From Thiofilum flexile DSM 14609 (lineage in GTDB: Bacteria > Pseudomonadota > Gammaproteobacteria > Thiotrichales > Thiotrichaceae): a DNA stretch of 64,000 nt. The stretch covers positions 1,167-65,166 of the forward strand of contig NZ_KB904802.1 in the NCBI RefSeq assembly GCF_000380185.1. The letters are read 5' to 3'. Of this stretch, positions 36,401 to 47,200 are shown piece by piece. The notes under the pieces are model-generated. The model had not been told where the DNA came from and did not search any database. It was given only the letters and a program-made list of their open reading frames with translations. Made by a program: the position numbers and the translations under genes. Within the stretch, counting starts at the first letter, position 1. Each line of letters begins with the position of its first letter.

Positions 36401-37092
36401 TAGCCTTTTGAACGATAATTAAAGGATTGATTGCTATTTTGTTCTGCAGTGACAATATTGGCTAGGATATTATTAGTGTCATTATTAATACCTTGAGCCA
36501 CTAATTGAGTATTATTATCGGTATCACCCGCCCATAATAAAGCCTTGCTCGCTTTTAATTCACGTCCTTTATTTTCTACTATAGATAATTTGGGATCACT
36601 AAAATCAATTAAAGTTGGTGTGCTATCTAATAAAAGCGGTAGCGTTGTCACACCTAGGTGATTACGATGTTTGACCGTGATTCGGTAATAATCGGCATCA
36701 AAATCCTTAAAAACTAGCAGTGCTTGCTCGGTCTGTGGATCAATTAATGTACCGTCGCGTTGGAGTAATACGGCTTTTTGATCATAGATCATGCTAGGGT
36801 CGGTTTTATCACGTAGCTCTACTAATACCCAGTCTACGATCGCTTGATTACCTGTTTGAGCGAGGCGAGTAGTACTGACGCTTTCTGTACCCGTGTAGTT
36901 AAAGGGGCGGGCGGTATAGGGTTGTTGTGTAGGCAAGTAGTTTTGACTGCGCAAAGCATCACTCATCAGCCCGGTACTGCTATTGTAAGCACCAGAGAGT
37001 AATACCTTACCTTGTAAATAAACATCAGCATAAGCTGACAGACTGCTAACGGAGAGAAGGGCCGTTAGTCCCCAGCGAATGAAATAGTGCAT
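33424..37092 (-). CDS. Secreted ImpA/M60-like zinc metallopeptidase, copy 1
   Basis: A 1222-residue exported protein with a signal peptide (1-22, ending SAYA-DVYL). The M60 zinc site is present: HEMGH at 998-1002 with a glutamate 16 residues on (E1018, in RSREVSNN), fitting HExxH(8-24)E. The long N-terminal part resembles the ImpA (immunomodulating metalloprotease) family, which cuts O-glycosylated, mucin-like proteins. It ends with a conserved stretch containing MQKDYRDYFAAWGISVSQAAKDQV. It is a tandem paralogue of the gene at 37329-41006, with the same leader and very similar sequence throughout. Its substrate and cell-surface or free location are inferred. Confidence 0.8.
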   Translation of the reverse strand: MHYFIRWGLTALLSVSSLSAYADVYLQGKVLLSGAYNSSTGLMSDALRSQNYLPTQQPYTARPFNYTGTESVSTTRLAQTGNQAIVDWVLVELRDKTDPSMIYDQKAVLLQRDGTLIDPQTEQALLVFKDFDADYYRITVKHRNHLGVTTLPLLLDSTPTLIDFSDPKLSIVENKGRELKASKALLWAGDTDNNTQLVAQGINNDTNNILANIVTAEQNSNQSFNYRSKGYSSTDLNLDGFTVYAGANNDLNLLQASILLNPANTLFNNNFVVHGTTQGSIDLMEVALHIGSAAKVSVDEIVDEINATQARVSIAKQDTIKSIFKLNSDGSRNNDSIDPISWGVSQDSVVYSLINYGRNIPLLISNHAKKVSVVRNNILAVAGTQTNGARYALLGSNALHDIVRTSTAGINNNPPLQAFLESLLAWLTKNNNFKTSPAKVVIAHQPDSTYFKQDANTRQWFTTYYPQATTNTPDSCESINLASCLSNASLLVIGRDDGAADNHGVAFNLSAIMNAVKQAQELGVPVLYIHYDGSSNLLGNTLLDYFGVTSADNYWRQDDLLNFDPAGLLTNVRAGLDKLPLTISTLMNPNTNFIYNNINCVNHVGTINCDTNDIIDSNTGETQQSLFFDGADALSTAINILDRQKKNAFKLDDGLRLIKLALLLSDKLRHDITYPMDKQNTLDATFLKGIFADNTINYNRPNNIAQPKMGSFATNDLIAELPTQTKTINQVPTEFNEWTSTGIYIPAGKTFTLTRTDTTDTTTKFKINFLRPGSTRAWNPNGYARPLYLASPEMTLANNQSYSFSTPYGGLLYIGWNASANTDPITINATGVLESPLLAAFDDASIQAFVDHLNNTPIGWADIKTPYAELHTLKSHLFKSFNLQDNNTSNGYTTTDIKNFISDLNNYLIAGNYNYAGFSGVGLPSISDEALSFCNKLGLDAIMYDGVTKNLCTDTTIHSRPAIQHINADAMANCGSLCSGNPFDAGSPIQPLDWGENHEMGHNLQRPRLKIYDTRSREVSNNIFPLHTMWKSAKAKGSTTITTTRPNHKGAFTILQTSIAAATAANSSHPLWVKTGTYDNAFERLSFYIQLMYTAGSWDFYTEMYIMERILTHAVKSDTRWNAVKNQLGLSQYTRTAANNLNAGDFMYLAASKIMQKDYRDYFAAWGISVSQAAKDQVAANGFTTLVPTLFYYVQGELPVSMPTLADTIPLDGVSAWVDPTP

Positions 37093-37328
37093 AACAGCTT
37101 ATTATTATAAATAGTAATAGTTCTGCCAGTATGCCTTGAAATACTTAATAAACCAATAGTCAGAGATAATAAGCTGTCATTATTTGGAAAGTAAAATAGC
37201 AAGTCATTGATTAAGCGTAGACTATCTTTCTATTAGTCGAGTAAAAAACTCAACATTAAGATTAATATTAATGAGTTTGAGGCAAATGAAAAGCAGAGGC
37301 TTTTAATTAAGCCTCTGCTCTGAGGTGA

Positions 37329-40300
37329 TTAAGGTGTAGGATCAGTCCAAGTGCTAACACCATCTAAAGGAATTAGATCTGCGGGTGTTGGCATAGTAAT
37401 GGGTAATTCACCTGTTGGTATATAATAAAGCGCGGCAGGTACTAAGGTAGTAAAGCCATTAGCTGCCACTTGATCTTTAGCCGCTTGGCTTACACTAATA
37501 CCCCACGCGGCGAAATAATCCCGATAATCTTTTTGCATGATTTTAGAGGTGGCTAGATACATAAAATCACCGGCATTTAAATTACCCGCAGCGGTGCGGG
37601 TATATTGGCTTAGGCCCAATTGATTTTTAACGGCATCCCAACGAGCATCGTTTTGTACCGCATGACTTAAAATACGCTCCATAATATACAGTTTAGTATA
37701 AAAGTCCCAAGAACCAGCGGTATACATGAGTTGCATATAAAAGGCCAAGCGATCATAGGCATTATCATAAGTTCCTGAACTAACCCATAAAGGATGGCTA
37801 ATACTAGGAGCTGTACCGGCTGCAATACTGGCTTGTAGAATATTGAAAGCATTTTTATGACCCGTACGATCGGTGGTTATTTTAGTTAAACCCTTATCCA
37901 ATGCTGATTTCCACATGGTATGTAAAGAGAAGATATTATTAGAGACTTCAAATGAGCGGACATCATAAATTTTTAAACGGGTGCGTTGTAAGTTATGTCC
38001 CATTTCATGATTTTCGCTCCAGTTTAAAGGTTGAGCAGGGGCGCCACCGACATCAAAAGGATTACCTGAGCAGAGATCCGCGCAAAGGGAAGAAATATCC
38101 GCATTAATGTGTTGGATAGCCGGACGATTATGAATACTGCTATCTAGACAAAGATTTTTAGTGACTCCTTCATAAACGACAGCATCTAAACCTAGGCTAT
38201 TACAAAAAGCGAGTGTTTCATTGCTGATGTCGGGTAATCCTACACCATTAAAACCGGCAAAATTATAATTACCGGCAATCAAATAGGTATTAATATCACT
38301 AATATAGTCTTTAATATCTTGAGTCGTATAGCCATTAGTGGTATTACCATCCTGCCTATTGAATGCTGTAAATAAATAAGATTTCAAACTATGTAGTTCT
38401 GCATAAGGGGTTTTGATATCAACCCATTCAGTAGGTGAGTTATTTAGCTCATCAATAAAAGTCTGAATACTCGTATCATCAAAAGCCGATAGCATGATGG
38501 AATCGATGACATTACTAGCACTAATAGCAATAGGATCGGTATTAGTCGTAGCATTCCATCCTACATATAATAAACCACCATAAGGATTTGAAAAGCTATA
38601 GCTTTGATTGCTGGCTAAAGGTATTTCTGTGCTAGCTAGATATTGTGGGCGACTATAGCCATCCGTATTCCATAAGCGAGTAGTAGGGCGTTGATAGTTA
38701 ACTTTAAACTTAGCAATGGTATTGCTAGTATCGGTGCGAGTTAAGGTAATAGTTTTACCCGCTGGGATATAAATGCCTGTACTGCTCCACTCACTAAAAT
38801 TCGTAGGTGTCTGGGTAATATCAATCGTTTTAGTCGGTAGTTGATCAATAAGGAGGTTATTTGCACTCGTAGTGAAACTACCCAGTTCAGGCTGAGCATC
38901 ATTATTAGGGCGGCTAAAATTAATAATATTATCGGCAAATTGAGCTTTTAAGAAAGTAGAGTCTAGCGTGGTTTGTTTATCCATCGGGTAATTAATTAAT
39001 GGACGTAATTTATCACTTAATAGCAGAGCTAATTTAATTAATCTATAACCATTATCTAACTTAAAAACATTCTTTCTTTGAAGGTCAAGGGTATTAATGG
39101 CTGAGCGCGTAGCATTGAGGCCATCATAAAATAGCGATTGTTGTGTTCCACCACTCGTTGCTTCTAATACAGTACTAGGATTGCAATTTATCTTACCTGC
39201 ATTATTAATACAGTTAGAGGTATTGTAGGTGAAACTAGTATTATCATTCATAAGTGTAGCGATGGTCAGCGGTAGTTTATCTAGCCCACTTGGTGCATCA
39301 CTTAATAGTGTAACGGGATCAAAGCTAACTAAATCATCTAGTCGCGAGTAATTATCCGTACCTGTCACACCAAAATAGTCGAATAGTTGAGTGCCGAGTG
39401 GGTTATTACCCCCATCGTAATGAATATATAAAATCGGAACACCTGCTGCTTGGGCTTGTTTAACAGCATTCATGGTGGCAGTTAAATCAAAGGCAATACC
39501 ATGAGTATCCTCAGTGCCATCATCATGCCCCATTATTAATAGATCAGCATCCGTTAAACAGCTAGCGAGATTAATACTTTCACAGGCATCGGGAGCATTT
39601 TTGGTAGCTTGAGGATAATAAGTAGTGAACCATTGGTTAGTACTAGCATCTTGTTTAAACCAATAGGAATCAGATTGATGCGCAATCACAATTTTAGCAG
39701 GAGTGGTTTTGAAATTTTCATTTTGAGTGAGCCATGCTATTAGACTTTCTAAAAAGGCTTGAAAGGGAGGATTACTGCTCGTCGTAGTGCTGGTTTTTAC
39801 TAAATCACTTAAGGCATTCGAGGCTAATAAGGCATAACGTGCGCCATTTGCTTGAGTACCTGCTACTGCTAACGTATTTTTTTTATAATTAGTTGTTTTT
39901 TGTGCATGATTGGAAACAAGTATAGGGGTATTATTACCATAATTAACTAAATCAAACACAACAGAATCATGCGAAGGATTCCAATCTAAGGGGCCAAGAC
40001 TGTTGGCATTGCGAGTGCCATCACTATTGAGCTTAAAAATACTTTTAATCACTTCTTGTTTAGCAAGACTAGTATTCGTTTGTGTAGTATTAATCTCTTC
40101 TACAATATCGGCTATACTCACTTTATCCGCACTACCAATACGTAAGGCTTCTGCCATGAGATCAAAGGTGCCTTGAGGGGTACCATTAATAATGAAGTTA
40201 TTATTAAATAAAACATTCGTTGGATTTAATAAGATACTCGCTTGTAATATATTGAGATCATTACCCGCTCCGGCATAAAGTGTTGAGCCATCTAAGTTTA

Positions 40301-41006
40301 AATCGCTAGTGGCATAACCTTTTAAGCGATAATTAAACAGCTGATTTGTATTTTGTGGGGCAGTGACAATATTAGCTAGAATTGCATTAGTGTCATTATT
40401 ACTACCCTGAGCCACTAATTGAGTATTCGTATCCGCATCACCTGCCCAAAGTAGCGCTTTATTCGCTTTTAACTCTCGTCCTAGACTATCCTCGGTTGCT
40501 AGGGTGGGATCACTAAAATCAATCAAGGTCGGCGTGGTATCTAATAATTGAGGTTGCGTGGTCACGCCTAAATGATTGCGATGCTTTATGGTGATGCGGT
40601 AATAATCTGGATCATAATCTTTAAAAACTAATAAGGGTTGCTCAGTGAGGGGATCTATGACCGTGCCATCACGCAGCACCAACGCGGCTTGTTGGGTACT
40701 AATTATAGTCGGATCGGTTTTATCCCGTAGCTCCACTAGCACCCAATCCACAATGGCCTGATTACCCGTTTGGGCTAGACGAGTCGAGCTTACGCTTTCC
40801 GTGCCGGTATAATTAAACGGGCTGGCTGAGTAGGGTTGTTGAGTCGGCAGGTAGTTTTGACTACGTAGTGCATCATTCATTAACCCGGTATTGCTATCAT
40901 AAGCACCTGATAGTAATACTTTGGTTTGTAAGTAAACATCAGCCTGAGCTGATAGACTGCTAGCTGAGAGAAGGGCAGCTAATCCCCAGCGGATCAGATA
41001 GTACAT
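37329..41006 (-). CDS. Secreted ImpA/M60-like zinc metallopeptidase, copy 2
   Basis: A 1225-residue paralogue of copy 1, sharing its layout from signal peptide (ending SAQA-DVYL) to C-terminus. The zinc site is HEMGH at 1000-1004 and E1020. Differences are spread along the chain, as expected for an old tandem duplication rather than a recent copy or assembly artefact. Upstream sequences also match (CAGTATGCATTGAAA and AAGCTGTAATTATTTG versus close variants before copy 1), so promoter and gene were duplicated together. The alpha-2-macroglobulin gene lies upstream on the same strand, with the structured repeat between them. Confidence 0.8.
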   Translation of the reverse strand: MYYLIRWGLAALLSASSLSAQADVYLQTKVLLSGAYDSNTGLMNDALRSQNYLPTQQPYSASPFNYTGTESVSSTRLAQTGNQAIVDWVLVELRDKTDPTIISTQQAALVLRDGTVIDPLTEQPLLVFKDYDPDYYRITIKHRNHLGVTTQPQLLDTTPTLIDFSDPTLATEDSLGRELKANKALLWAGDADTNTQLVAQGSNNDTNAILANIVTAPQNTNQLFNYRLKGYATSDLNLDGSTLYAGAGNDLNILQASILLNPTNVLFNNNFIINGTPQGTFDLMAEALRIGSADKVSIADIVEEINTTQTNTSLAKQEVIKSIFKLNSDGTRNANSLGPLDWNPSHDSVVFDLVNYGNNTPILVSNHAQKTTNYKKNTLAVAGTQANGARYALLASNALSDLVKTSTTTSSNPPFQAFLESLIAWLTQNENFKTTPAKIVIAHQSDSYWFKQDASTNQWFTTYYPQATKNAPDACESINLASCLTDADLLIMGHDDGTEDTHGIAFDLTATMNAVKQAQAAGVPILYIHYDGGNNPLGTQLFDYFGVTGTDNYSRLDDLVSFDPVTLLSDAPSGLDKLPLTIATLMNDNTSFTYNTSNCINNAGKINCNPSTVLEATSGGTQQSLFYDGLNATRSAINTLDLQRKNVFKLDNGYRLIKLALLLSDKLRPLINYPMDKQTTLDSTFLKAQFADNIINFSRPNNDAQPELGSFTTSANNLLIDQLPTKTIDITQTPTNFSEWSSTGIYIPAGKTITLTRTDTSNTIAKFKVNYQRPTTRLWNTDGYSRPQYLASTEIPLASNQSYSFSNPYGGLLYVGWNATTNTDPIAISASNVIDSIMLSAFDDTSIQTFIDELNNSPTEWVDIKTPYAELHSLKSYLFTAFNRQDGNTTNGYTTQDIKDYISDINTYLIAGNYNFAGFNGVGLPDISNETLAFCNSLGLDAVVYEGVTKNLCLDSSIHNRPAIQHINADISSLCADLCSGNPFDVGGAPAQPLNWSENHEMGHNLQRTRLKIYDVRSFEVSNNIFSLHTMWKSALDKGLTKITTDRTGHKNAFNILQASIAAGTAPSISHPLWVSSGTYDNAYDRLAFYMQLMYTAGSWDFYTKLYIMERILSHAVQNDARWDAVKNQLGLSQYTRTAAGNLNAGDFMYLATSKIMQKDYRDYFAAWGISVSQAAKDQVAANGFTTLVPAALYYIPTGELPITMPTPADLIPLDGVSTWTDPTP

Positions 41007-41124
41007 AGCTTATGATTATTGTATTGATAGTCTTTCAGTATGCATTGAAACCGAAGAGAAGCCAATAGTCTGGAATAATATCTCGATAAGCTGTAATTAT
41101 TTGCAAAAGTAAGGGAATAGTAGA

Positions 41125-41234
41125 GTAAAGGTAGTCTGGTCTTTCTTCCGCAGTCGCTGTGAATACATCCCTGTACGCTACAAGGCGGCATCCATGCCGC
41201 CAAGACTGCTCCAGAAATACCAGACTACCTTTAC
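41125..41234 (-). repeat. Structured 110-bp repeat, copy A
   Basis: Two 16-bp arms (41125-41140 and 41219-41234) are perfect reverse complements around a 78-bp core (41141-41218). Read on the minus strand, the core matches copy B at 74 of 78 positions. It contains a GGCGGCA-TGGA-TGCCGCC hairpin (41184-41201) and a TACA-GGGA-TGTA hairpin within 41165-41176. The element begins 31 bases past the stop of the alpha-2-macroglobulin gene, on that gene's strand. No T-run follows, so a simple terminator role is unlikely. Confidence 0.9.
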
Positions 41235-41265
41235 GGTCGCTCTATTTTAATGCCAAATTAAGGCA

Positions 41266-44200
41266 TCACTCCACAGTCACCGTAGCTGAACTCGAACGTC
41301 CAAAGGTTTCGGGGTTATACATCTCCTCCGCTTTAGCCGGTGGTACAACAAAGGTGCCCTCGGTGGTCGCACGGGCAATATAGTTATACTGATAAGTGCC
41401 TGTACCTAACTCGGTAGCAAACGCTTCGGCTTGAGTAGTACGCAGGTTTTGATGTCCAAACCAGTAAAGCGCCCAATCATACTGTATTGGCTCGTCTGCA
41501 GATTCACTCAGGAGTCTCAATGTACTACGATTAAGACTACTATCTATAACAGGGTTCAGAATCTCCAAGCCCGCAGGTAAGGGATCAACCAAAGCCACAT
41601 GATAGCGCGTAGCTGGAGCATTAAGATTAATATGCACCCTGACCCTAGCCCCCGCTTTAATACGCCAAGAGCCATCGGCTAATTGCTTCACATCCTCTGG
41701 CTTATCCAGTGCTTCATAACGACGCTCAACAGTAAAGCCCGCGTCTTTAGCCTCTAATTTTAAGCTTTTAGGCGCATAATCCATGCCAATACGGTAATAC
41801 AAGCGTCCAGCACCTTGTTTATCGAGGATTAAATCCTGTGCTTCAGGGTGTTCTAGTAACCAACTCATGGGGATAGTGGTTTCATTGATAGCAAAAGTAC
41901 GCCCTTTAAAGGCTTGCTCACCCATATAGTCTTTGCCTAACCATGTGCGGGCAATAAAGTCTGGCGTTTGCTTTTCATAGGTCTGGAAATACTGATTGAG
42001 CGCTAATAATACAAACGCATTATCTTGTGTGTTATTCCAGCGCCCATTCATACGTCGTGCTTGTAATTGCTTGACTAACTTAGGAATCAGGTCTGATCGC
42101 GCTTGTGTTTTAATCAGTGTATCCAACACTAGGGCATTAGTACGAGTCTCTGAGTCGAGTACGTAGTAGCTTTGTTCAAAGTGACTCTCCCCAAAACTAG
42201 CACCCGATGCGGTTTCCGTGACTCGATTCATTAGGGCGAGTTTTAGCTCCTCTAACAGCGGTTTTAAACTAGCATCATGAGCAATAACAGGTGTGAGCCA
42301 AGCGATCACATCGGTAGGCAGTTTAGCAGCACCGCCTGCGTCTTGAATCAGTGTCTTGGCATTCTCTACATCGTATTCGTTGATTAAGGTGCGAATATAG
42401 AGGCTATAAGCGAGTAAGTATTGCCGTGTTATCGCCGCATAAGGGGGAGTATTCAGAGTTGTGTTAAAACTACGCACATACTCAAGGGATTGATTAAAAC
42501 GCTCCTCATTAATGGGATAGCCTTTCGCTTTAGCTCGAATCCAAGCATGTAAAGCATGTAGGCTAGCATAGGGAAATACCTCACCATAAGGTTTCCAGAG
42601 TGCGAAACTACCCTCATATTCCACTTGACGCTCTAATAATATCCCTAAATCGCGCACCATGCTTTTATCAATGGCCTCTTTGCTCGGCATATTGGGTACA
42701 TTAAAGGCTTGCAGCATGTCTTGCAGGGCTAAAGTAGCGAGCATACGCGAAGCAATTTGTTCAGTACATTCAAAGGGGTAATTATGTAAGTACAAAAAGG
42801 CGTCGGTTAATGACTGCATAGCCGTGGAGGAGGTGCTGACCTGTAAGGCTCCAAATTGCGCCCATACATCCTTAGGTGCTTGTATCGGCTGCTGTATAGC
42901 GCCTTGATCAACCACTCCATAGGTCGCGAAGGCTTCACTCGTCGCGGGAGTATTGACGCTAATTTGCCCGGTAGCGGCATCTTGATACGCTTTTTCAGGA
43001 CTCACGGCGGCGAATTGATACCACGCTGTACCCGCACCTAAGGGTTGAGTGGGGAATTGTACCAAAATGCGTTGATTAGCTGGAACTGATACGGCATAGC
43101 CTTGTGTTGGTAGGGCAAGGTTTTCACCCTGCATCACTAACTGTACGGGTACGGCTTCATCGGTTTGATTCTGTAATTGCACCGGAAACTTAAATTGATC
43201 ACCAAAGTTTAAGAAGCGTGGCGCACTAGGGCGTACCATGAGGGGTAAACGTGCCGTCAATTGGTTCTCGCCTGTACCAAAGTGATCAGTGCCAGACACA
43301 GCAACCGCCATAATACGATAGCGGGTGAGGTTATCGGGTAGCTTAAATTTCGCGGTGACTTGTCCTTGCTCATTCGTTTTGAGGTTAGGGATAAAGGCCG
43401 CGAGTGAGGTAAAGTTTTGGCGTATGGCTAGTATTGCTGTTGGTTCTTGTTGCTGCTGTTGATAGTCACTCATCATGGCGAGCGTTGCCTTATCATAGCC
43501 CATAGGGCCTGTGTAATCGCCCATTGCCTTAGTGGGGGGGACTACTATGGTTGGAACCACCGGTACTGGTCTAGATACAGCCATTCTCATCATCGGCATC
43601 GGTCTTGGTTGGCTTTTAGGTTTGTTCTTGAGTTCAGCAGGTGACGCTAGCCATACGTTTTCTAATAGGTAATTAGCCTCTACACCTGCATCACGTTTTG
43701 GGTAAAAGCTATTCATAGGATTGGCTAGTTCATAATTAGCTAAGGCTAAGATAGCTTCATCGACTGCCATGACTAGCACTTCAGTATTAGCAGCCGTTTG
43801 ACCATTGGCCTGCTTGACCTCAACTGTGACTTCTGTTTCAGCCGCTGGCGTAACAACCTTATCCTTAGGCGTGACTTTAACTTGTAATACACGCTCATCG
43901 GTGCTGAGGGTTAGCTCGGTAGTACCCATTGCATAGACGGGCTTGCTATCGACACTGCTTTGCAGGACCACACTCACATGTACATTCGGCATCCATTCGG
44001 GTTTTAAAGGCAGGGATAATGTATGGCTAGTCCCTTGCATTTGCAGCGGATAATGCTCGACTAATCCTGCACGCTCTACAGTGGCAAAACCTTGTGCATT
44101 AGCGAAGGGGGCTTGTATAGAAAGCTGTGCTGTATCACTAGGTTTATACGTGGATTTATCTGGAATGAGTTGTATGGTTTGTGCTGTGACGCGCTCACTG

Positions 44201-47200
44201 TCGCTAGGAGGCAATTCATTACTGAGCTGCCCACCTGTTACCCAACGGGTAATCCGGCTCATATTACGCCGCCCATCTTGATCCTGCGTGGTGGCAGTAA
44301 TTTGATATTGCCCACCCTCTGGCGTCTTAAAGCTGCAATGCGCTAAGCCTTTACTATCCGATTGCACCATGCAGGTTTGAATATCGGTGCCCACCAATTG
44401 GCTATCCGTTTTAGACCACTCCATTCTTGTGGCTTCCACTACAATAGGCTGCTGCGCGGTGGCGATACCTTCAATCGTGGTGGTAATTAGATCAAGGTCT
44501 AAAGGCTGGTCTTTTTCAACAAAGTAACGTTCGGTTTTTAGCCCTACATATGTAGTAGCAGGGTGTATCAACCATGAGGTACTGGCACTGTAGGTTTGTT
44601 GATTTTTATCACTAATGCTAGCACGGGTTTCAACCGTAATAGGCAAAGGTGTACGGGTATTTAGAGTCAGTGCTAGGGTATGTAAACCATTCGCATCGGT
44701 TTTTCCCTCTAAGGTTTCGCTGTTAGCATTAGTAGATTGATCACCATACGACCGCCAAAAAGGGGTAGTGATACCAAAGCTCCATTCAGATTGATTCGGG
44801 GGCGTATAGGTGCTAGTGATGATTTCAGCTAGCCAATTAACTTCACTATTGGCTAAGCCGCCACCGGTATAGTATTTCGCTTCGGCCTCTGCTTGGAGGG
44901 TGGTATTACCAATCACAGTAGCATCAGAGGTTTTAGCCACTTTGACTTCAAACTCAGGGGTACGAAACTCCTGAATCTGGAAAGTATGCTGGAAGCTAGC
45001 AGCCGTATTTGAGGCATCCTTTAAGGTCAGTTCTACTCGCGCATCCCCTAAAGCGACCGCATCGGGAATGGTAAAGGCAAAGTCTAATCCCCCTAAAGCA
45101 GTAGTTTTAGTTTCCCCCTCAGCTAGTGTTTTATTCTGAGCATCTATGACTTTATAACTCACAGTTTGCGCTTTCGGTAAGGTCAATTGGCTTTTATTAT
45201 CCAGCTCCCGCAGCCATGCTTTAATATGAACTTGTTCATTAGGCTGATAAAGCTTTCGATCATCGAGCACATGCCAGAGCCAATTGGAGTTATTTAGATT
45301 AGGTGCGCGAATATTAGGACGATAGGGAATATAGCGCTCGCTATTCAAAGGCAAAAAGGCAATATCATCACCTAGCTGTGCTTCAATCCAAGTACTACGG
45401 TTTTCACTGGGGGCGGTTGTATTAGGTTTAGGAAGTAAAGCTAAGCCTTGCTCATTCGTAGTAGCGCTAGTGGTTTGACTCTCTTTTATATAGCGTATTT
45501 GGGCTTGCGGGAGTGGTTGACCATTAGCAAGTTGTGCAGTCCATGCTAAAAGCTGCTGATCATCGCTACGGGTATCAATACTGATTTGAGTCGCCTGTAG
45601 CCAAGTCATTAAACGTAATGGGGGGGTAATATTAGGTGCATTCTCTGCGGTGACAGGTAATTTAATTAGCTCCTCTCCCCCCTCTAATAGCACTATCAAA
45701 TGTCCCGTTTTACCCACTTTTAGCCACGGGGCGAGGTCAATAGTTTTAGTAATAATTTCATTAACTTGGTCTGTGAGTGGAATGGTTTGCTCGGCTACGG
45801 TTTTGCCGGGGAGTGGGGGTAAGGTAGGCGTATTTAAATCCTGTTCATCGCGCAGTTTTTCATAGGCTGCCCAGTCTTTTGGCTCAACTTGCTGTACCCG
45901 CCATTTTACATTGCGGAAGTTACGGCTGACAAAGGTAAATTGTGGTGTAACCGTCGGATCGAGAGTAATCAGACGCTCTTCATTCATGCCTAATTGTGGC
46001 AGGTAGTCATCGACTTTTAATTGCTGAGTTAAATCCTTAGCTAGCTTTTGCTCGTAGATGTCGGGTAGGCCTTGTTTGAAAGTGACGGTATACGTGGTGC
46101 GCGGTTGGGTATTACCCCGTATGAAGACGGTAGCTCCATAGTTTTCTAGGGCAACATCTTCTATAGCAGGCTCAATGCTAACCCAGTCTTCCAGTGAGAG
46201 GTTATCAGCAAGAGGATGGCTTAGTTGAAAGTGAAAAGGTGTAGCCGGTTGACAGCCATATCCCCCTTCACAAATGGTGTCGGTAATTTTTAAGCCACTA
46301 TAGGTTTTAAAATCAAAGCTTTGTGCCTTATTGCTAACTCGCACCCCTTCGGCAGAGACGGCACCTTGGAGCAGGACTAACTTAAAGGTGGTATTTTTCG
46401 CCAAAGGTTGAACAGGCTGAACCACTAGCCATTGATCTTGCGGTAAATTTTTGACTTGTCCTTGTAAAGTGTTATTGGCTTTTATGTCAGCGTCAGACGC
46501 TAATCGTAGCTCAACATTTTTATTGGCAATCTGTAATTGCAGCTTTGGCAGCAGAGTTTTAGGGTCGATGCGCTGGTTAAAATTCAATAAGAGTAAAGGC
46601 TGTAAATTAACTGTTTCACTACTAGGGTAGACCGTAGTCAGTGTAAGCGGTAGGGTAGAAAAACTAGCATTAAAGGCTTGAGCTAAACGAGCACCACTAG
46701 CGGCGGGAGTATTCGCGGGGATCGTGAGTTTAAAACGCGTTGCCATGGGCAAACGTCCCGCTTTGGGCGTAAAGACTACGGTTTTAGTGTCTAACCACCG
46801 CCACTCACCCTCAACCTTAGGGGTGAGTTGTACCGGCATTGATTGAGCGAGTGCTGCCTCTCCAGAGGTCACCGCCACCATCGGTTGATTAAAGGTAACG
46901 CTAATTTGTTTAGCTGCCTCTACATCATCCCCACTAGGACTAAAGCGCACTATGCTTAATTCATTAGCTTTAGGTAGCACGGGGGGCGTGGCTGAGGGCG
47001 TTTCAGGTGCGGGAAAGGGCGAGTTAATAACGGAGGTATTCGGAGCAGGTTGCGGCTGATTCGGTAGTTTAAATTCAGTCGTTGTAGCCTTAGGCAGGGG
47101 CGGTAGACGTTTTAATAACGTTTGCGTTTGTTCGGGTGTTAATAAATCCGGTTGCGTAATTGAGAGTTTTTCCGTGACCGGCGCTTGACTGGGAACTTCT

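Noticed and set aside
41159-41383. Open frame of 74 codons overlapping repeat copy A
   Set aside because: It is created by the structured repeat and the antisense of the macroglobulin gene end; a related frame appears at copy B (55245-55472) for the same reason.
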